Below, one piece after another: positions 59,105 to 64,000 of a stretch of DNA of 64,000 nucleotides. This stretch comes from Spirochaetales bacterium (GTDB lineage: Bacteria > Spirochaetota > Spirochaetia > SZUA-6 > DRHE01), in the NCBI GenBank assembly GCA_030604195.1, contig JAUVWI010000012.1, positions 1 to 64,000 of the forward strand. The letters run 5' to 3'. The translations under genes and the position numbers were made by a program. Each line of letters starts with the position of its first letter. Position 1 is the first letter of the stretch. The notes beneath the pieces are model-generated. The model saw only the letters and a program-made list of their open reading frames with translations. It was not told the DNA's origin and made no database searches.

Positions 59105-61570
59105 TTGATGAGAGCGGCGAGCAGATTTACTCAAGAGTCGATCCTGCATGTACGGCAGGCAATCAATGAGGCGCAGGGAAATGAAGTACTGGTTGTCGGC
59201 TCTCTGGATGATAATAAAAAGATATGCTCAATCACTGTTGCCGCCCGCGGCAATGAAGAGGCCGTGCCGGCGCTGAAACCATATCTGGAAAAAGGCGATG
59301 TAATTGTTCACAATCACCCCTCTGCTTTATTGAAGCCCAGCTATGCAGATCTCCGGATTGCCGCCCAGTTGGGAAATCAGGGAATCGGATTCTATATTGT
59401 AGACAACAATGTGGAAAACACCTATGTGGTAGCCGAACCGGTAACGGGCAGGGAAATAAAGGCTCTGGATAGTGAAGAGTTATCGGCAATTTTAGAGCCC
59501 GGGGGAAAGTTAAACAGTTGCTTCCCCGCTTATGAGGAAAGGTTATCGCAGATTGAGATGCTCAAGTTTTGTACCATGGGTTTCAATAAAGATCTGATCT
59601 GTCTTTCTGAAGCAGGCACCGGTATAGGCAAATCCCTGGCCTATTTAATACCTGCATTTTCCTGGGTGTTGCGCAATGATGAAAGGGTGGTTGTATCCAC
59701 CGCAACCATCAATCTTCAGCAGCAGCTTATCGAAAAGGACATCCCCCTGGTAAAGCGTCTCTTGGGCAGTGATCCCGGTGTTGTACTGGTAAAGGGAAGA
59801 AGCAATTATCTCTGCCTTACACGTTTACGCGAGAGCAGCAGTGAGCTGTCCCTCTTTGATGAGGTTAATGAGAATTTGAACGCCATTGTTGAGTGGTCTT
59901 TGACTACAGCTACTGGAAGCAGGAGCGATCTCTCTTTTTTCCCTGATGATGACCTGTGGTACAGGCTATGTTCAGAGGCCGATGCCTGCAGGGGGTTGCG
60001 CTGCCCGGAGCGGGAGAGATGTTTCGTGCTTCGAGCCCGCAGGGAAGCGGCTGCAGCCCGTATTCTGGTGGTCAATCATCACCTGCTTTTCGCAGATCTC
60101 TCCATGCGTATTGCCGGCGCAGGATTTGAGAGTTCCGCCGTGCTGCCGCCCTTCCATAGAATTATCTTTGATGAAGCACATAACATAGAGAAAAGCGCTA
60201 CTTCCTTTTTTTCCCGGAGTTTCAGCTGCTTGAGTATAGCCAGGTATTCAGGCAGGCTTCTGCGGCAGAAAAAGGGGCGAAACTACGGTTTGCTGCCGGG
60301 CCTGGAGAAGCTATTACATCATCATAATCTTATAAATCAGATACAGAATTTTCTTAGTGAGGTAGCGGGGAAATCCCGTTCTCTGGATGCAATGTCTGCA
60401 CAGCTTCTCGACGGGAACCTTCCCGGCAGGAAGCTGAATTTTCGTCTTACCAATGAAACGCCTGAAATACAAACCCTGCTTCTGGAACCTTTGAATGATC
60501 TGCGAAAGAGTATAATGGTTCTACTCTCCTGTTTTGAAGAGCTCTTTAAGGGTCTCAGTGAGGAACAGGAAGAGGAGAGTATAGTATATGAGTGCCGGAT
60601 TGAGCTGCGCAGGTTGAACACAGTTGCCGAGATCTGCAGCCATTTTTTAAGATTTCAGGATAATGATCAAGATGTTTTCTGGCTGGAAAACCGCAAGAAT
60701 TACCGGGGTGAGAATTATACCAGATTTGTAATTACCCCCCTGGATATCTCGCTGTTGATGAATGAAGCGGTATATAAACCATATAAAACAGTCATTTTCA
60801 CCTCCGCTACTTTAGCTGTGAACCATAATTTTGATTTCTGGAAATCAAGGGTCGGTTTTAACAGCGCTGTTGAAAGGGAAATCAAGGAAGGATTTTTTGT
60901 TTCTCCTTTTAACTACAAAAGAGATGTGCTTCTGGGTATACCAAAAGAGGCGCCTCCGCCCTCGGAAGAGGGCTATACGGCTTTCATCTCTGCATTTGTG
61001 CAGGAGGTCTTGAAGATATCAGAGGGCAGAGCCTTACTCTTATTTACTTCTTACTCAATGTTGAAAGAGGTATACGACGAAGTGGCAGCGGGATTAAGGG
61101 AATGGGGAATCAATGTGCTGAGGCAGGGCGAGGATGACCGTAGCCGCCTGCTGCAGCGTTTCCAGGAGGACACGGCCAGCGTACTTCTGGCTACCGATTC
61201 ATTCTGGGAGGGTGTAGATACGCCTGGAGAAGCCTTAGAGGTAGTAATTATGTGCCGGCTTCCATTTCGAGTGCCTACCGATCCGGTTATTGAAGCTCGT
61301 TTAGAGGCTATAGAGAAAAGGGGCGGCAACTCTTTCTGGGAGCTCTTGCTGCCCGATGCAGTATTACGGTTGAAGCAGGGTTTTGGCCGGTTAATACGCC
61401 GGAAGAGCGACCGGGGCATAGTATTAATCCTGGATTCCAGGATAATTACAAAATCCTATGGCCGGATTTTTCTCTCTTCTCTTCCTGAAACTCCGCAAAT
61501 TGTTTCAGAGAGCAGGTTCCTGTTGGAGAAAGTGGAGAATTTTATTGTTAATATGCGAAGCAATCGGTAA
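59105..61570 (+). CDS. DinG/XPD-type helicase with an N-terminal JAMM-like domain
   Basis: N-term VHNHPSALLKPSYAD fits HxHx7Sx2D; LSEAGTGIGKSLAYLIPA; CRGLRCPERERC Fe-S cysteines; FDEAHN; GFGRLIRRKSDRG. Confidence 0.88.
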   Translation: MMRAASRFTQESILHVRQAINEAQGNEVLVVGSLDDNKKICSITVAARGNEEAVPALKPYLEKGDVIVHNHPSALLKPSYADLRIAAQLGNQGIGFYIVDNNVENTYVVAEPVTGREIKALDSEELSAILEPGGKLNSCFPAYEERLSQIEMLKFCTMGFNKDLICLSEAGTGIGKSLAYLIPAFSWVLRNDERVVVSTATINLQQQLIEKDIPLVKRLLGSDPGVVLVKGRSNYLCLTRLRESSSELSLFDEVNENLNAIVEWSLTTATGSRSDLSFFPDDDLWYRLCSEADACRGLRCPERERCFVLRARREAAAARILVVNHHLLFADLSMRIAGAGFESSAVLPPFHRIIFDEAHNIEKSATSFFSRSFSCLSIARYSGRLLRQKKGRNYGLLPGLEKLLHHHNLINQIQNFLSEVAGKSRSLDAMSAQLLDGNLPGRKLNFRLTNETPEIQTLLLEPLNDLRKSIMVLLSCFEELFKGLSEEQEEESIVYECRIELRRLNTVAEICSHFLRFQDNDQDVFWLENRKNYRGENYTRFVITPLDISLLMNEAVYKPYKTVIFTSATLAVNHNFDFWKSRVGFNSAVEREIKEGFFVSPFNYKRDVLLGIPKEAPPPSEEGYTAFISAFVQEVLKISEGRALLLFTSYSMLKEVYDEVAAGLREWGINVLRQGEDDRSRLLQRFQEDTASVLLATDSFWEGVDTPGEALEVVIMCRLPFRVPTDPVIEARLEAIEKRGGNSFWELLLPDAVLRLKQGFGRLIRRKSDRGIVLILDSRIITKSYGRIFLSSLPETPQIVSESRFLLEKVENFIVNMRSNR

Positions 61571-61594
61571 GGTTGATATTTAATAGAAGATAAA

Positions 61595-61632
61595 AAAAGG
61601 AGCGCATTGCTGTAATACGCTCCTTTTCGATT
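61595..61632. terminator. Bidirectional hairpin terminator between dinG-like and groS
   Basis: AAAAGGAGCG-N13-CGCTCCTTTT. Confidence 0.85.
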
Positions 61633-61633
61633 T

Positions 61634-61897
61634 TTATTCGATAACAGCTAGAAGGTCATCCATCTTAAGGATAAGCTGTTCTTCGCCCTCTACCTTAATG
61701 GTGGAACCGGCGTATTTATCATAAATTACGCGGTCCTTGACTTTTACTTTAATTTCCTCATCAGTGCCGACCGCAAGGACAATACCTTCCTGGGTTTTCT
61801 CCTGAGCGGTCTGGGGAATTAGGATTCCTCCGGCGGTTTTTGCTTCTGCTTCCACCATTTTTACCAGCACACGTTCTCCTAGAGGCTTGATTTTCAC
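61634..61897 (-). CDS. groS: Co-chaperonin GroES
   Basis: KIKPLGERVLVKMVEAEAKTAGGILIPQTAQEKTQEGIVLAVG. Confidence 0.96.
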   Translation of the reverse strand: MKIKPLGERVLVKMVEAEAKTAGGILIPQTAQEKTQEGIVLAVGTDEEIKVKVKDRVIYDKYAGSTIKVEGEEQLILKMDDLLAVIE

Positions 61898-62052
61898 TGC
61901 TTTCCTCCTGAATTTGATTAAAAAGTTCTACAAAGGTTAATGATTTGTATTTTAAAGTGAATATACGCATTAAGATCATCAGGGTCAAGCAAATTGTTTC
62001 ACAAAATCATTTTACCGGAGCAGTAGATTAACTGCAATCTTGCTCTTTGAAT

Positions 62053-62116
62053 CATTTTGTCCCAGTTTTATGGTTGTAAGGAGGAATTGGGACATTTTGT
62101 CCCATTTCAGTGAAAT
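62053..62116 (+). promoter_or_regulatory. Cluster of dyad and direct repeats, candidate activator-binding sites upstream of the sigma factor gene
   Basis: CATTTTGTCCCA at 62053-62064 and 62093-62104; TGGGACA-TTT-TGTCCCA at 62088-62104; ATTTCA-G-TGAAAT at 62104-62116. Confidence 0.65.
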
Positions 62117-62189
62117 ATTATAGTATGGCCAATACATGACATTTAATTTCTTGTTTAATAAAGAGATGTAAAGCATTATAATTGAGTGT

Positions 62190-62206
62190 TTGGCACGATA
62201 GTTGCA
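62190..62206 (+). promoter_or_regulatory. Sigma-54 (-24/-12) promoter
   Basis: TTGGCACG-ATAG-TTGCA matches YTGGCACG-N4-TTGCW. Confidence 0.85.
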
Positions 62207-62232
62207 TATACTTCATTGGAGGAAATTAAAAA

Positions 62233-63132
62233 ATGATTACAGCAACCAAAGAAACAAAAATTAAGAATACAAGAAAGGGAAAAATTATAAATACTAACAA
62301 CAATGATGACAATATTCTCTCCTTATATCTGAAGGAAATCAATACTATTTCCCTGCTGACCAGAGAGGAAGAGGTAAAATATGCAACAGAAGCGGCTTCA
62401 GGAAATGAGTTTGCCAAAAACAAACTCATTAAAGCCAACCTTCGTTTTGTAGTAAATGTAGCTAAAAAATACCAGAATCAGGGTTTGCCTTTAGCTGATC
62501 TGATAAGTGAGGGCAATATCGGTCTGATGAATGCGATCGAACGTTTTGATGTTGAAAAGGGCTATCATTTTATTTCTTATGCGGTCTGGTGGATTCGACA
62601 GGCTATACTCAAAGCAATCTGTGAAAAATCAAGAATGATCAGGCTACCTTTAAATAGGGCGAATGAACTGGTGCAGATTGAGAAGGTGCGTAAGGACATG
62701 CAGAGCGATAACGGCCTTGAACCGGAAATGGAGGAAATCGCCAAAAAACTTTCCATGGATAAAGAACATGTAGAGGATTTATTGAATATTTCCCGTGACC
62801 TCGTTTCCCTGGATACACCGGTCTATGATGAAAAGGATTCTTCACTCTTAAGCGATTTTGTTGAAGATAAAGGATATCAGGCGCCTGATGAAATGGCCAT
62901 CGATAATTCTTTACGGGCTGATATTAATGATCTACTGGACACCTTGAGCCACAAGGAATCTGATATTATCCAGTATCGTTACGGGCTTAACGGCAGAAGG
63001 CCCATGTCACTTAAAGAGATAGGAACCCGTTATAATCTCACTAAAGAACGTATACGACAAATAGAGAAAAAGGCTATCAAACGCCTGCAGCACCCTTCGC
63101 GCAGCCAGTATTTAGCCTCATATATAGCCTGA
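62233..63132 (+). CDS. RpoD/RpoS-type (group 1/2) RNA polymerase sigma factor lacking region 1.1
   Basis: LIKANLRFVVNVAKKYQNQGLPLADLISEGNIGLMNAIERFD, FISYAVWWIRQAILKAI, LKEIGTRYNLTKERIRQIEKKAIKRLQHP. Confidence 0.92.
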   Translation: MITATKETKIKNTRKGKIINTNNNDDNILSLYLKEINTISLLTREEEVKYATEAASGNEFAKNKLIKANLRFVVNVAKKYQNQGLPLADLISEGNIGLMNAIERFDVEKGYHFISYAVWWIRQAILKAICEKSRMIRLPLNRANELVQIEKVRKDMQSDNGLEPEMEEIAKKLSMDKEHVEDLLNISRDLVSLDTPVYDEKDSSLLSDFVEDKGYQAPDEMAIDNSLRADINDLLDTLSHKESDIIQYRYGLNGRRPMSLKEIGTRYNLTKERIRQIEKKAIKRLQHPSRSQYLASYIA

Positions 63133-63164
63133 TTTTAACCAGTAATCAAGTTGTATTAGCTGAT

Positions 63165-63297
63165 CAACCTTCCTGGTCGGTCCTCCTACAGGACTTCCGC
63201 CGGGTGTCAAGCCTTCCTGGTCGGTCGCCCAAAGGATTCCCTTCGGTCATCCCACAGGGATTTCCTACGGTCAGCTGTCAACCCTCCCTAGTTGGTC
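63165..63297 (+). repeat. Intergenic cluster of imperfect short repeats
   Basis: CAACCTTCCTGGTCGGTC (63165), CAAGCCTTCCTGGTCGGTC (63208), CAACCCTCCCTAGTTGGTC (63279), with CCxAxAGGxxTTCCxxCGG-like spacers. Confidence 0.7.
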
Positions 63298-63320
63298 AGC
63301 TTGACAGCAATTTTTTTTTG
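63274..63320 (+). terminator. Rho-independent terminator after the sigma factor gene
   Basis: GCTGTCAA-N19-TTGACAGC-AA-T-run. Confidence 0.72.
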
Positions 63321-63374
63321 TTTTAGATTGACCACAACTAAATAAAAATAACAGTACAGATGGAGGTGTCTTTG

Positions 63375-64000
63375 GTGGCTAAAGATAAAAAAGATAAATT
63401 TGTATATTTCTTCGGCGGCGGTAAGGCTGAAGGTAAAACAGAGATGAAGGATTTGCTTGGCGGCAAGGGCGCCAATCTTGCAGAGATGACCAATATAGGA
63501 ATTCCCGTGCCCCCGGGTTTTACAATTACAACCGAGGTTTGTGATATTTATAATAAAAATAACAATAAATATCCCGCATCCCTGAGCGGTGAAGTAAAAG
63601 AGAATCTGAAAAAACTGGAATCTCTGATGGGCAAGAAGCTAGGTGATCCTAAAGATCCGCTTCTGGTTTCAGTTCGTTCAGGTGCGGCAGTCTCCATGCC
63701 TGGCATGATGGATACCGTACTGAACCTGGGATTAACAGACAGTGCGGTTGCCGCTCTGGCAGAGATGTCCGGCAATGAGCGTTTTGCCTGGGACGCGTAC
63801 AGGCGTTTTATCCAGATGTATGGAAACGTGGTAATGGGTGTTCCTCACCATGACTTTGAGCAGGAGCTTGCCAGTGTAAAAAAGGAAAAGGGTATCGAAG
63901 AGGACACTCATCTGGACGTAGATGATCTGAAGAAAGTGGTTGCCGGGTATAAAAAGATATATAGGAAGCATACAAAAGAAGATTTCCCCCAGGAACCGGA
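63375..64000 (+). CDS. ppdK: Pyruvate, phosphate dikinase, N-terminal part (runs off the window; absent from the ORF track)
   Basis: GGAGGTG RBS, GTG start; VYFFGGGKAEGKTEMKDLLGGKGANLAEMTNIGIPVPPGFTITTEVC..VSVRSGAAVSMPGMMDTVLNLGL. Confidence 0.93.
   Translation, partial: MAKDKKDKFVYFFGGGKAEGKTEMKDLLGGKGANLAEMTNIGIPVPPGFTITTEVCDIYNKNNNKYPASLSGEVKENLKKLESLMGKKLGDPKDPLLVSVRSGAAVSMPGMMDTVLNLGLTDSAVAALAEMSGNERFAWDAYRRFIQMYGNVVMGVPHHDFEQELASVKKEKGIEEDTHLDVDDLKKVVAGYKKIYRKHTKEDFPQEP

Noticed and set aside
61898-62040. CIRCE/HrcA operator upstream of groS
   Set aside because: No TTAGCACTC-N9-GAGTGCTAA-like inverted repeat found in the groS upstream region.
63165-63297. CRISPR array
   Set aside because: Units are imperfect, spacing is irregular (43 and 71 nt), only three units, and no cas genes in the window.

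Overview
Gene-dense bacterial chromosome window. A spirochaete-like affiliation is my guess from gene content only and was not tested. HOUSEKEEPING: lon, recO, thpR, pyrimidine phosphorylase, recJ, rpsU, rnhA, comM, uvrB, murG, holB, asd, DapL/DapC-type aminotransferase, punA, a dinG-like helicase, groS, an RpoD/RpoS-type sigma factor and the 5' end of ppdK (absent from the ORF track). RNAs: an initiator tRNA-Met, a second CAT-anticodon tRNA and a lysine riboswitch upstream of asd. ACCESSORY: a nucleoside-type BMP ABC transporter with two lesions; an oxamate-carbamoyltransferase-like cluster (DUF2877/FdrA/DUF1116) with a cyclase-family hydrolase and a PreA-like protein; an accessory island at about 35-43 kb (DUF4143 ATPase, AttH-like gene, MNT/HEPN pair, lipoprotein caspase with an EF-hand-like loop). 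MOST INTERESTING: (1) a dispersed family of about 70-185 bp repeats, five copies found by eye. Three copies supply the N-terminus/start region of secreted or membrane proteins (M23 peptidase, BMP lipoprotein, MCP), and one disrupts an AttH-like gene with an in-frame TAG. (2) A near-perfect sigma-54 promoter with dyad sites about 120 bp upstream, in front of a primary-type sigma factor, in a window that also encodes an NtrB/NtrC pair. This is reminiscent of the Borrelia RpoN-RpoS cascade. (3) The carbamoyltransferase-like catabolic cluster. All comparisons were made by eye, with no database search.
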